Source of the DNA: JABIEQ01 sp964516055
Lineage (GTDB): Bacteria; Patescibacteriota; Patescibacteriia; Magasanikbacterales; UBA922
NCBI GenBank assembly: GCA_964516055.1
Contig: CAZEYK010000003.1
Span: 1-45,174 of the forward strand
Reading direction: 5' to 3'
Length of the DNA: 45,174 bases
Under the pieces are notes generated by a model. The model was not told where the DNA came from and ran no database searches. It saw only the letters and a program-made list of their open reading frames with translations. This document shows, piece after piece, positions 22,643 through 31,101 of this stretch (position 1 is its first letter; each line of letters begins with the position of its first letter). The position numbers and the translations under genes were made by a program.

Positions 22643-23335
22643 ATGTCTATTCAAGGGGGGAATACGTTTGTGTTTGATATTGAGACAATTGCTGTGTGTC
22701 TTGATGATTTACCTGATTCTGTTCAGGAATATTTATTACGGTTTTCTGATGGGACAGCGCAAGAAACTGATGCTGTGCAGCATCAAATGGCGCTGTGGGC
22801 GCCGACGAATACCATTATTGCCATTGGTGTGTATTGTGTGGAAACAAAGACGGGTGCGGTGTATTTTCAAGCAGGAGGACAGTCTGTTGATTTTGAAAAG
22901 GAGGGTATTCGATATGTTTCAGGGGATGAAGCGTTTGTGCTTACTCGTTTTTGGCAGGTTATGACTCATGCGGGAAGATTTGTTACCTTTAATGGCAGAG
23001 GGTTTGATTGTCCGGTTTTGCTTCTTCGTTCTGCAATGCTGGGTGTGGCACCAACTATGAATATTATGCCATATCGATATAATTCTTTGTTGCACGTGGA
23101 TTTATTGGAGCAATTTACTTTTTATAATACAACAAGAAAATTTTCTCTTGATTTGTATTGTCGGTCATTTGGTATTCCTTCACCAAAAATAGCCATGAAC
23201 GGACATGATTTGCCTATGTATTTTCGTGAGGGAAAATATGTGGATATTGCCACGTATTGTATGGGAGATGTTTTGGCGACGGTACGTTTGTTTGAATACT
23301 GGCAGAAATACTTATCCTTTCGCACTTTGTCTTGA
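22643..23335 (+). CDS. PolB-like 3'-5' exonuclease (DnaQ fold)
   Basis: This 230-residue protein carries the three exonuclease motifs of the DEDD superfamily: VFDIETI (Exo I), VTFNGRGFDCPVLLLR (Exo II) and ATYCMGDVLATVRLFEYW (Exo III). The spacing and the FNGRxFD motif fit the predicted PolB-like exonucleases that stand alone. The enzyme would use two metal ions bound by the Asp and Glu residues to trim 3' ends of DNA or RNA. It has a good Shine-Dalgarno (AAGGAGG), unusual among backbone genes here. It precedes two unrelated paralogous genes in the same direction. Confidence 0.85.
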   Translation: MSIQGGNTFVFDIETIAVCLDDLPDSVQEYLLRFSDGTAQETDAVQHQMALWAPTNTIIAIGVYCVETKTGAVYFQAGGQSVDFEKEGIRYVSGDEAFVLTRFWQVMTHAGRFVTFNGRGFDCPVLLLRSAMLGVAPTMNIMPYRYNSLLHVDLLEQFTFYNTTRKFSLDLYCRSFGIPSPKIAMNGHDLPMYFREGKYVDIATYCMGDVLATVRLFEYWQKYLSFRTLS

Positions 23336-23369
23336 TTTTGTTATACTATGGATACTTATATTTATTTTT

Positions 23370-24077
23370 ATGCATAATCCCGCAGTACAACATACGCTTA
23401 CTATTTTTGAACGATTGTGTAATTCTCTTCCTCCTCTTGTCCCTGAGACGGTTGTTCAAGATATAGAGGGTGCTTATGAACAAATGCTTCATAATTATTC
23501 ACTGTCACTTGATGATTTGGAACGAACAATGATTGTGTTCGGAAAACAAATTTGGCCATATCGCAGGGCTTTTGATGAATTTTTGTCTTTAGCCGAAGGA
23601 AGAATGGGAGAGGTTTTTTTGCGTGGTATTTTTTCTTCGTCGCTCAAAAAGCGGTATAATGATTTTGCTCTTCATGGAGGCACGTATCGAGATTTGTATG
23701 CAGGTGCTCCCGTTTCTTTTTTTACGTCTGAGGAACGAGTTGAATTATGTGAGGCACTTGTTCTTGTGCGGACGCAATTAGAAGCGCATACGCGGCAAGA
23801 GGTACTCACTACAGAAAAGAAGTGGTATGAACAGCGTATACTTGAATTTCAGGCTATTCTTGATGATATTGAAAAGCGACTTGATACCCTTCGGACGATG
23901 GCAGATAGTGAGCAGGAACATCCAAGTTTGGCAGCAGAAATTCGTCAGCATGTTTTGTCATTTGAATATGGCATTTGTGCTCTTGGTCCACATGTAAAAC
24001 ATGAGGCTGTTTGTGAGGCGGAAGAGTATTTCGTTGGGAGGAAAAAAAATAAACAGTTATTTCAGTTACACGATTAA
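23370..24077 (+). CDS. Alpha-helical hypothetical protein, paralogue 1
   Basis: This 235-residue protein starts at ATG 23370, because upstream sequence overlaps the exonuclease gene. It is predicted all-helical, with an aromatic-rich first half (WPYRRAFDEFLSLAEGRMGE) and a coiled-coil second half (EQRILEFQAILDDIEKRL). Its middle segment EERVELCEALVLVRTQLEAH aligns with EEHYALEEAVVLAKEKVIGY of the next gene, so the two are tandem duplicates that have diverged. I know no function. Confidence 0.7.
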   Translation: MHNPAVQHTLTIFERLCNSLPPLVPETVVQDIEGAYEQMLHNYSLSLDDLERTMIVFGKQIWPYRRAFDEFLSLAEGRMGEVFLRGIFSSSLKKRYNDFALHGGTYRDLYAGAPVSFFTSEERVELCEALVLVRTQLEAHTRQEVLTTEKKWYEQRILEFQAILDDIEKRLDTLRTMADSEQEHPSLAAEIRQHVLSFEYGICALGPHVKHEAVCEAEEYFVGRKKNKQLFQLHD

Positions 24078-24101
24078 TAATCCGTATATAATTTGTCTGA
24101 T

Positions 24102-24785
24102 ATGTTTTCTTATTCTTTGAGATTATTTGATATATTGCTTCATCGAGATTCATCTGGTATACCACAAGAAGCTTTGCGTGAAGCAAAAACTCGTTATGCG
24201 CAGTTTCTTCAGGATGATGTTGTTACGCAAGATGTTATTGATGAGGCGATGATTCACTTTGGTCTTGCTTCTTGGGAGTATTGGGAGGCAGAAGAGGAAT
24301 TTATGGAATTATATGGTAGGGAAAAAGAGAAAGAATTGTTTTTATCTTCTTTGAGTGATTCATTGCGAGATACGTGGCATCAATATGAATCCCAATTACA
24401 TGGTGAGGCTGTGTATGATCATGATGACGCATTTGAAGGAACTTTTTCTGCAGAAGAACATTATGCACTTGAAGAGGCTGTTGTTTTGGCAAAGGAAAAA
24501 GTTATTGGATATGTTCGTTCTCTTGCGAGTGTGGAAAAAGCAGACGAGTATATGCAATTGGTGATTAAATTTCGAAAAGAAAAAGAAGAAATTTTGTCTC
24601 TTCTTGAACAGCTTTCACTGATGAAAGATCAATTACCAGATAATTTTGATGAGGAAATTGATACCTTTGTTCATTATGTAAAACAAGGATTTGCAGAAAT
24701 TGAACAACGGCCTTTGGCTACCGTGGTACAAGGAAATATTGATTTTTATCGGAGTAAACTGGTTAGTTTAGAAACAAATAAATAA
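24102..24785 (+). CDS. Alpha-helical hypothetical protein, paralogue 2
   Basis: This 227-residue acidic helical protein is related to the gene before it. The order of parts is the same: a helical N-terminus with DEAMIHFGLASWEYWEAEEE matching the DDLERTMIVFGKQIWPYRRAF region, then the EEHYALEEAVVLAKEKV segment, then a coiled coil. The start is the ATG at 24102. It is 24 bases after paralogue 1 and closed by the terminator at 24811. Pairs like this often form hetero-oligomers, but this is inference. Confidence 0.7.
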   Translation: MFSYSLRLFDILLHRDSSGIPQEALREAKTRYAQFLQDDVVTQDVIDEAMIHFGLASWEYWEAEEEFMELYGREKEKELFLSSLSDSLRDTWHQYESQLHGEAVYDHDDAFEGTFSAEEHYALEEAVVLAKEKVIGYVRSLASVEKADEYMQLVIKFRKEKEEILSLLEQLSLMKDQLPDNFDEEIDTFVHYVKQGFAEIEQRPLATVVQGNIDFYRSKLVSLETNK

Positions 24786-24810
24786 TTTTTTTGTTGAGAT
24801 CAAGTAAAAA

Positions 24811-24845
24811 AATATAACACGGAATTTTCGTGTTATATTTTTTTT
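24811..24845. terminator. Bidirectional intrinsic terminator
   Basis: An 11-base perfect stem (AATATAACACG/CGTGTTATATT) with a T-tract lies between convergent genes. The stop of the PfkB gene is inside the downstream arm. Confidence 0.88.
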
Positions 24846-25801
24846 GGTATGATTTTTTTCTCGTGTGCTATTATGATATGTAGTTGTTTTTCTGTGAGGA
24901 GCCCTTGTTGTGCGCCAAATTTTTGGATGACGCCACTCGCATTTGCGGTGCCATATTGCATGGCTGTTTGTATATCTTTTCCCTTTATGATGGCGCAGAG
25001 AAAGCCGCTCGTATATGCATCTCCTGCTCCTGTTTTTGCAATGGCTTTTATGCCGTAGGTGGGCATGTGGTAAGTATTTACTCCGTTTGATGCGTATGAT
25101 CCGTTTGTTCCGTCTGTGATTACTACCATGTGTGGGCCAAGTTTGTGGAGTGCAGAGATTGTTGCTTTGATTGATGATTGGTTACCAACAAATTTTTCTG
25201 CTTCTTCTTTGTTTACAAAACATATTGATGCGTATGGAAGGATTTTTTTGAATGTGTTTATACCATGTGTAATTTGATATGATCCTGGGTTTACGGCGAG
25301 TTTGGTGTCTTTGTTTTTTTTGAGGTAGGTAATTATATTTTTTTGTATTTTTTCAAATGATTTTCCAAGAGATGTGTAGTATAGCCATTGTGATTTGGGA
25401 AATGCATGTATGGTATACGGAACGTTTGCGTGTGAGGATAAAATGGTTCGTTCACTTTTGTAGTTTAATACGATGGAATATCTTGTTTCTCTTTTTTTAT
25501 TTATGTGGATATATGATGTATCAATATTTCTTTCTTGTAAGGATTCAACAATAATGTGGCCATTAAAATCATCTCCTATTTCTGATACGATGGTGGCATC
25601 TATTCCTATTTTTTTTGCGCCAACAACAACATTTGAGGCATTGCCTCCTATTGAGTTATGTGTTCCTTCTACACAAATTTTTTCTGCAAAGTTAAGGCAG
25701 AGTTTTGGGTGTGATTTATCGATGCTTTTATTTAGTGTGGCATCGTCGATAATCAAAAATGTGTCCATTGTACAATCGCCGACAGTGACGAGTTCGAACA
25801 T
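24833..25801 (-). CDS. PfkB-family carbohydrate kinase
   Basis: This 322-residue protein opens FELVTVGDCTMDTFLIID, has the family's first signature in GGNASNVVVGAKKIG and the second, with catalytic Asp, in AKTGAGDAYTSGFLCAI. Other marks are SEIGDDFNGHIIVESL and a nucleotide-binding VVITDGTNGSY. PfkB enzymes move phosphate from ATP to a sugar or nucleoside hydroxyl. The substrate (ribose, adenosine, fructose) cannot be read safely. The start at 25801 is set by the first strand; 66 upstream codons overlap the next gene and look non-coding. Confidence 0.88.
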   Translation of the reverse strand: MFELVTVGDCTMDTFLIIDDATLNKSIDKSHPKLCLNFAEKICVEGTHNSIGGNASNVVVGAKKIGIDATIVSEIGDDFNGHIIVESLQERNIDTSYIHINKKRETRYSIVLNYKSERTILSSHANVPYTIHAFPKSQWLYYTSLGKSFEKIQKNIITYLKKNKDTKLAVNPGSYQITHGINTFKKILPYASICFVNKEEAEKFVGNQSSIKATISALHKLGPHMVVITDGTNGSYASNGVNTYHMPTYGIKAIAKTGAGDAYTSGFLCAIIKGKDIQTAMQYGTANASGVIQKFGAQQGLLTEKQLHIIIAHEKKIIPKKI

Positions 25802-25848
25802 ATGACGTATAAATTTCACAATTGGAAAATTTTTCCAATGTGTATGTT

Positions 25849-26157
25849 TTAGTGGAGTTTTTTGTATTTCTTTAAGTCCTCTTTGTTGTGTTTGTGTAAC
25901 CCAAGAAAAATTTCTGTAAATTCTACTGCGGATGCAAGGGCAAGTCCTCCCATGGCAATAATGAAGATGGCATTTTCTATGTAGATTGCATACACACACA
26001 AACAGGTTGCTCCTACGAGTTTCACAAGGTCTTGCCGTCGTTCTTGTTCAAGAAATACTCCATAAGAAAGAAGAATGGCTCCAAGGATAGCAACAATAAT
26101 AACGATAATGTTGATTGGTGTTGTTGGTATGTTTGGTAATAGTGATTCTAGTAGCAT
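25849..26157 (-). CDS. Small three-helix membrane protein
   Basis: This 102-residue protein has three hydrophobic helices: IIVIIVAILGAILLSYGVF, VGATCLCVYAIYIENAIF and a third near FIIAMGGLALASAVEF. A basic hydrophilic C-terminus (HKHNKEDLKKYKKLH) probably stays in the cytoplasm. Small proteins of this kind occur beside sugar-metabolism genes in related genomes, but I do not recognise a named family. It lies 47 bases before the PfkB start, in one leftward unit. Confidence 0.65.
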   Translation of the reverse strand: MLLESLLPNIPTTPINIIVIIVAILGAILLSYGVFLEQERRQDLVKLVGATCLCVYAIYIENAIFIIAMGGLALASAVEFTEIFLGLHKHNKEDLKKYKKLH

Positions 26158-26209
26158 AGAAGATTGATTGTCTATTATTTGATAGTATATCACATTTTTT
26201 TATGAACAT

Positions 26210-26233
26210 AATATCCCGCTGGTGCGGGATATT
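26210..26233. terminator. Intrinsic terminator after the PhnA-like gene
   Basis: AATATCCCGC/GCGGGATATT with a 4-base loop is flanked by T- and A-rich sequence on both sides. It separates the PhnA-like gene from the membrane gene. Confidence 0.82.
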
Positions 26234-26234
26234 A

Positions 26235-26459
26235 TTATTTCTTGTTTTTCTTTTTTTTGAGGAAGCAGGTTTTGAGTACAATGGTAGTTTTTCCTTCTTT
26301 GCATTCAACTTCTTCTGGGTTGTCTGTGAGACGAATATTTTTGAATGAGGTGCCTACTTTGAGATTTAGTGGTGAGCCTTTTACTTTAAGATCTTTGGTG
26401 AGTTGTACGGCGTCTCCTTGTTGGAGAATTTCTCCATTACAATCTTTTGTTTCGGTCAT
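26235..26459 (-). CDS. PhnA-like (YjdM C-terminal type) protein
   Basis: This 74-residue protein corresponds to the C-terminal domain of PhnA/YjdM: DCNGEILQQGDAVQLTKDLK, KGSPLNLKVGTSFKNIRLTD and a final strand TTIVLKTCF followed by a basic tail. The N-terminal zinc ribbon of the full-length family is absent, which is common in short forms. Despite the historical name there is no good evidence of a role in phosphonate use. It starts at ATG 26459, 17 bases after the trxB-like stop. Confidence 0.82.
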   Translation of the reverse strand: MTETKDCNGEILQQGDAVQLTKDLKVKGSPLNLKVGTSFKNIRLTDNPEEVECKEGKTTIVLKTCFLKKKKNKK

Positions 26460-26476
26460 ATGATGATAGATATTAT

Positions 26477-27436
26477 TTATTCGCTCCATCGATTGATATC
26501 TTCAATGGCAGAAAGTGCAGCGGTAACTCCTTGACCAGCGGCAATAACGATTTGATTATATTGGTTATCGGTTACGTCACCAGCTGCAAATACGCCTTTT
26601 ATATTTGTTTCACAGCGGGTATTTACTTTTATTTGTCCAATTTTGTCTTTTTCTATTTTTTCAACAAATGATGAATTTGGGATAACGCCAATGTGAACCA
26701 TAACGCCGTTTGTTTTTACGGTTGTTTCTTCCCCAGTTTCTTGATTTTTGTAGGTTATTCCTTGGACTACGTTGTCGCCAGTAATTTCTGTGGTGATGGC
26801 ATTGTAAATGATTTCAATATTTTTTTCCTTTTTTACTTTTTCGATGAGAATATTTTCTCCTCGTGGAAATCCACCGTTTGTTTCTTTGCTATCTTTATAC
26901 TTGGTGACAAGATAGGCTTTGCTGGAAATTTTGCTGAGCATGAGCGCTGATTCTAATGCGGCGTTTCCAGCACCAATGGTGGTGGTTATTTTATTTTTGT
27001 ATAGGGGGCCATCACAAACGGTACAGTAGGTTACTCCACGTCCATTGAGTTTTTTTTCTCCTGGAATGTTGAGCTCTCGTGGATGGATTCCTGTAGCAAT
27101 AATGACAGTTTTTGTTCTGTAGATTTTTTCTTCTCCAGAAAAACTTTTTGCATACACAATGTGTGTGTTTCCGTCTTGTTCAATTTTTTCTACGCCAAAT
27201 CCAAGAGCAATTTCTGGATTGTAGCTTTTCATGTGTTTTTCAAAGTCGTTGGCTAGCTGAATTCCTGTGGTGTGTATTATTCCTGGCCAGTTTTCTACTT
27301 CTCCTGACAGTGCGACTTCTCCTCCAATATCTTTGGTGATTACGGCGTATTTTAGTTGTCGACGTGAGGCATAGATGGAGGCAGAACAACCTGCTGCTGC
27401 AGCGCCAATGATAATGAGATCGTAAAGTTCAGACAT
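26477..27436 (-). CDS. trxB: Thioredoxin reductase-like flavoprotein with altered nucleotide motifs
   Basis: This 319-residue protein has the TrxB fold and length and a redox pair CTVCDGP (family norm CATCDGF/Y), with ATGIHPRELNIPGE and the FAD-binding VFAAGDVTDNQYNQ near the end. Two motifs depart from the family. The FAD Rossmann loop is IIGAAAAGCSAS rather than GxGxxG, and the NADPH loop reads IGAGNAALESA followed by VTKYKDSKETNGG, with no HRR-type phosphate-binding triad. It may therefore use another electron donor than NADPH. It sits between PhnA-like and rpe genes in a leftward cluster. Confidence 0.85.
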   Translation of the reverse strand: MSELYDLIIIGAAAAGCSASIYASRRQLKYAVITKDIGGEVALSGEVENWPGIIHTTGIQLANDFEKHMKSYNPEIALGFGVEKIEQDGNTHIVYAKSFSGEEKIYRTKTVIIATGIHPRELNIPGEKKLNGRGVTYCTVCDGPLYKNKITTTIGAGNAALESALMLSKISSKAYLVTKYKDSKETNGGFPRGENILIEKVKKEKNIEIIYNAITTEITGDNVVQGITYKNQETGEETTVKTNGVMVHIGVIPNSSFVEKIEKDKIGQIKVNTRCETNIKGVFAAGDVTDNQYNQIVIAAGQGVTAALSAIEDINRWSE

Positions 27437-27487
27437 AGTACTATTCAATTTACAAAATTTACAAATGATCAAACCATTTTATTTTTA

Positions 27488-28150
27488 TCATTGTTTGCTG
27501 GCTTGGTCAATGAGTGTGTACATGTTTTGGATATTTTGTTTTGGACTATTGTTGTTGCCAAAGATTGCACTGCCGGGGCAGACTGCATGGATATGTGTCT
27601 TTGCAATATCGATAATTGTTTGTTCATTTACTGCGCCATCGAGGGAGATAAAGAGGTTGGGATATGTTTTGTGGAGTGTGATTATTTTTTGGAGTGTTTC
27701 TGGAATAAATGATTGTCCTTGTAATCCAGGATTTACTCCCATGAGCATGACGGCGTCTATTTCTTCGTTGTATGTGTCGATAACGGTTATAGGCGTTTCT
27801 GGTTTTAGGACTAGCCCTACTTCCCATCCGTAGGAGTGAATTGCGCCAATGACATGCTCGATGTTAGGGGTAGATTCGTAGTGTATTAATATTCGTTTTA
27901 TTTGATCGACAAATTCGAAGCGACGAGCTTCTTCGAGCGGATTGCTTACCATGAGATGAAGTTCGCAGTCTATTTCTAAATTATCGGTAATGGTATCTGG
28001 GTCTGGGTGCCATGTTGTGTTTGGTACAAATATACCATCGGCGATATCGAGTTGGATCATATTGACGCAGTCGGAAACGGCTGCGCTTTGGGTCAAAAAT
28101 TCTTGTTCTGTTTTGACGAGGATTGAAGGAATGATTTCTATATTGTGCAT
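27488..28150 (-). CDS. rpe: Ribulose-phosphate 3-epimerase
   Basis: This 220-residue TIM-barrel enzyme has the usual strand-end motifs: IIPSILVKTEQEF, MIQLDIADGIFVPN, CELHLMVSNP, VMLMGVNPGLQGQSFIPETL and the phosphate site SLDGAVNEQT. It interconverts ribulose-5-phosphate and xylulose-5-phosphate using a divalent metal held by the His and Asp residues. The first family motif is normally S(I/L)LSAD, and here it is SILVKT. It is 28 bases after rpiB, so the two pentose-phosphate enzymes are likely co-transcribed. Confidence 0.92.
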   Translation of the reverse strand: MHNIEIIPSILVKTEQEFLTQSAAVSDCVNMIQLDIADGIFVPNTTWHPDPDTITDNLEIDCELHLMVSNPLEEARRFEFVDQIKRILIHYESTPNIEHVIGAIHSYGWEVGLVLKPETPITVIDTYNEEIDAVMLMGVNPGLQGQSFIPETLQKIITLHKTYPNLFISLDGAVNEQTIIDIAKTHIHAVCPGSAIFGNNNSPKQNIQNMYTLIDQASKQ

Positions 28151-28178
28151 ATATACGGTGTCTTTTCTGATAGGGGTA

Positions 28179-28631
28179 TTATGTTTCTTCTTGGGTTATT
28201 TTGTTTAATCGACGAATGTGTCTTTCTTCTTGACTGAATGATGTTTCTATCCATTTTTTTATAATGGCGAGGGCGTATTCTTCATCAAGATGGTCTGCCG
28301 CAAGCGCAATGATGTTGGTGTTGTCGTGTTGCATCATGCTTTCGGCAACTTGGAGATTATAGCCAATACCGCTTCTGATACCAGAGACTTTATTTACCGC
28401 GATATTTACTCCAATCCCATTACGACAAATTACGATTCCTTTTCCATTTGTTTCTATCACTTTGTGTGCGAGGGGAATGACATAGTCTGGGTAGTCGTCC
28501 GTTTTTTGGTATTCTTCTGGACCAAGGTCTGTTATTTCTTGGTTTAGTTCATTTTGGATGTACCTTATAATTCGTTGTTTGAGGTGAAATCCTCCGTGGT
28601 CGGAGGCAATAAAGAGGGGACCCTTGTACAT
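28179..28631 (-). CDS. rpiB: Ribose-5-phosphate isomerase B
   Basis: The 150-residue protein matches RpiB: FIASDHGGFHLKQRI, DYPDYVIPLAHKV, the active-site loop GIVICRNGIGVNIAVNKVSGIR and HDNTNIIALAADHL. RpiB normally has C-G-T/S-G-I-G at the catalytic Cys. Here the loop reads CRNGIG, so the Cys is kept but two neighbours are changed. The enzyme links ribose-5-phosphate and ribulose-5-phosphate. It heads the rpiB-rpe-trxB-phnA cluster. Confidence 0.92.
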   Translation of the reverse strand: MYKGPLFIASDHGGFHLKQRIIRYIQNELNQEITDLGPEEYQKTDDYPDYVIPLAHKVIETNGKGIVICRNGIGVNIAVNKVSGIRSGIGYNLQVAESMMQHDNTNIIALAADHLDEEYALAIIKKWIETSFSQEERHIRRLNKITQEET

Positions 28632-28863
28632 ATAGTATGTATAATTTTGAATTTTTTAACATTTTTTTATGACAGGAATGAACTATTTAGCTGTCATTTG
28701 TATGAATAGAAACAATAGATACGTAATGCATTTATGTTCTCTTTGTATTCTATCAGGGAATGCGTGAAAGAAACAATAGTGATGTAAACTGTACAAGTAC
28801 TTCCTCCTTGTTGTATTATATGTGTATACACGCATTGTATTTATTTTTTCTCTGCATTTTTAT

Positions 28864-30471
28864 ATGGCAGAAACAACAAAACAGGGAATTCCTGCTGCAG
28901 AGCCTACTGGTATTTTTGCAACACCGCCGGAACCTCATGGAAATAATAGTACAGGAACAGTTGATTTAGATGCGCTTAAAAAACGTCTTGGTTTGGATCG
29001 TGTATTAAATCGAGATGTGCAATCTTCTGTTGGAGAAACCACAAAAGATGATGTCCCTCAAGCAGAGGTTTTTGATGATAGCATTGATTTTTTAGCAGGT
29101 TTTACAAAACTTGATATTCAAGATGATTTTTTGATTCAACAAGGAAAAAATGGGATTCCTATGTGGTTTCCTCTTACGAATCCCATAAAATCCGGACTTA
29201 TTGGAAGTATTTATCGTTTGGACGGAGGAAAAATACTCAAAAGAATGGTAAAGCCTCTTGGTGCGACGGAAGAACAATTTTTGGGAATGGTGAAAGCAGA
29301 ATATAATACGTTACGGCTTACTCAAGATATTCCTCATGCTGCTTCTATTGAAGCCGCGGGTATGGTGTTGTTGCCAAATGGTGAAACGGAATATTATATT
29401 CAAATGCCTGATGGTGGGGAATCGGTGTTTGATTATCAGATTGTGGGTACGCGTTTTTCTGCTTTGATACAAACACTTCGATTACAATATCCTGAACATG
29501 AATGGCTTTTTCAAAGCCTTGATCAACTTGTTGAGGCGCAAATTGCTGTGCAAAACAAAATTGAAAAAATGAAAGCACATTATTTAGGATTGGTTCCTAA
29601 TGATGTCGCTATTGTTGAAAAATCTTTTACTAATTTAGTAGAACAATATTCTGAACAGTTATTGTTGGCGAAGCAATTATTTTACCAACATGTTGGTGAG
29701 TTAATGACTCCTGCTATAGAAGGTACACATGCAATGCATGCGGCGGGGTTGGTGCATGGAGATATAAAGCCAGAAAATTATACGGTAGGATATCACGATA
29801 AAGACGGAAAACATGAAGGAATGGTGATTGATTTTGGTACGGTGACACGAGAGGGAGATCCCTTGCCAGATTTTATGAATGGAACTCCTGCTTATCTTGA
29901 TCCTGCACTATTGTTGCGATCTGTTGATTTGCGTAAAACATTTCATCGGTCGAGTGATTATTATGCTATGATCCGTACGGAGTTTAATGTGTTTTTGCAA
30001 ATTATGGAATTGCCTCCATTGCCAGATCTTTTGTCAATGCAAGATGCCTTTTTTGCAAAGACGGGACAGTATCCTAATGGAAATGAATCAATTGCTCTTC
30101 AGGATGCGATGTTTGATACATTGAAAAAGACTGATTTGCTCTCTCCTTCTTTTTTCCGTTTGCAATATATTGGTAATGCTAACGGATCTGTTGGGGATAT
30201 TTATGATTATCGGTTGAGCGAGGAGGAGTATGCAGCGCTTATGGTGATTGAACGGGATAGAGATGTTTCTTCAGCAGAGGGGATAGCAAGGTATAAACAG
30301 GATCATTCAATTTTGTGGAAACGAAGTTATGATGTTGCTCGTCAAGAATTGCATAAATCATTGTTATCATTGGATGTTGAGGATATGAAGAAATTGAAGC
30401 GTGTTATGAAATATATTACCGATCCACAGTATTATGAATCTTTGGCTCTGGCTTTGTTTGATCAGAGATAA
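28864..30471 (+). CDS. Eukaryotic-like protein kinase fold protein
   Basis: This 535-residue protein has, after a disordered N-terminus of about 90 residues, a Gly-poor N-lobe (GLIGSIYRLDGGKILKRMVK), then the catalytic loop GLVHGDIKPENYTVG and MVIDFGTVTREG in place of DFG, with GTPAYLDPALLL as the activation and P+1 segment. The Asp, Lys and Asn of the catalytic loop are kept, so activity is plausible. About 110 residues of helices are inserted before the catalytic loop. The substrate is unknown, and I see no membrane segment. ATG 28864 is chosen, after the promoter-rich AT stretch 28632-28863. Confidence 0.78.
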   Translation: MAETTKQGIPAAEPTGIFATPPEPHGNNSTGTVDLDALKKRLGLDRVLNRDVQSSVGETTKDDVPQAEVFDDSIDFLAGFTKLDIQDDFLIQQGKNGIPMWFPLTNPIKSGLIGSIYRLDGGKILKRMVKPLGATEEQFLGMVKAEYNTLRLTQDIPHAASIEAAGMVLLPNGETEYYIQMPDGGESVFDYQIVGTRFSALIQTLRLQYPEHEWLFQSLDQLVEAQIAVQNKIEKMKAHYLGLVPNDVAIVEKSFTNLVEQYSEQLLLAKQLFYQHVGELMTPAIEGTHAMHAAGLVHGDIKPENYTVGYHDKDGKHEGMVIDFGTVTREGDPLPDFMNGTPAYLDPALLLRSVDLRKTFHRSSDYYAMIRTEFNVFLQIMELPPLPDLLSMQDAFFAKTGQYPNGNESIALQDAMFDTLKKTDLLSPSFFRLQYIGNANGSVGDIYDYRLSEEEYAALMVIERDRDVSSAEGIARYKQDHSILWKRSYDVARQELHKSLLSLDVEDMKKLKRVMKYITDPQYYESLALALFDQR

Positions 30472-30597
30472 TTTTTGATGTAGTTTGTCCCCATTTTTTT
30501 GCTAAGTAGACTTGACTTTTTGATTATTTTCATATTAGGTATGTATAGAAACAACCAGCCTCAAGGACGAGGCGTTGACAATCAAGGTGAGGAAAAA

Positions 30598-30882
30598 ATG
30601 GAACCATGGAAAAAAATTTTGGAGTCCATGCTTTCGGGGACGTTTTGGACATTTGAACGTGACGGGGACTCCGTCATGTTCTCCCACCCTTCTTGCAAGA
30701 AGGGTGTGGAGGCCAAGTTCTCGGAGAAAAACCCTCTCTCGGAAAGGCGGTTTGGGGGGGTCATTTTCCGCCCGACTCACGGTGGTGAGTTGGGCTGGCT
30801 CGTTTTTGAAGGCCAAAAGTTTTCGGTCGCCCTGGCCAGTCGGCCGGGTCTCCTCCTGTATTTGGAGGATTTCAAAACGTAG
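30598..30882 (+). CDS. GC-rich orphan protein
   Basis: This 94-residue protein starts MEPWKKILESMLSGTFWTFE, preceded by AAGGTGAGG. It has alternating strands and basic loops (HPSCKKGVEAKFSEK, RPTHGGELGWLVFEGQKF). I do not recognise the family. A start at 30541 would use codons within a promoter-like region and a GCCTC/GAGGC hairpin at 30558-30573, so I prefer 30598. Base composition and Shine-Dalgarno match the GC-rich island genes, not its neighbours, suggesting the same origin. Confidence 0.6.
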   Translation: MEPWKKILESMLSGTFWTFERDGDSVMFSHPSCKKGVEAKFSEKNPLSERRFGGVIFRPTHGGELGWLVFEGQKFSVALASRPGLLLYLEDFKT

Positions 30883-30888
30883 TCTTTT

Positions 30889-30956
30889 GGGTTCGCCCTG
30901 CAACCTCTTGCGGGTGAGCCCATACTAAGCGGGGCGTCTATCACATCAGACGCCCC
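30889..30956 (+). terminator. Two GC-rich hairpins after the orphan gene
   Basis: GGGTTCGCCC pairs with GGGTGAGCCC at 30889-30921 (two G-U), and GGGGCGTCT pairs with AGACGCCCC at 30931-30956. The second is followed by a loose T-rich run, so it may terminate. Such GC hairpins after the stop also mark the island genes. Confidence 0.6.
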
Positions 30957-31013
30957 GTTCTTCATTTTTGGAGGGGAGTTGTTATTGTTGAAATAGAAAA
31001 TAGATACAAAAAA

Positions 31014-31042
31014 ACACTACGTGTCTGCGTGGTGTTTTTTTT
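31014..31042 (+). terminator. Intrinsic terminator
   Basis: ACACTACG/CGTGGTGT with a 6-base loop runs into seven or more T. It is a second, stronger stop for transcripts from the orphan gene. Confidence 0.78.
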
Positions 31043-31101
31043 CGTTTTTTTAAAAATTTATGGTGGATACCTTTTTATTAAGATATACACAATGAATTCC
31101 A

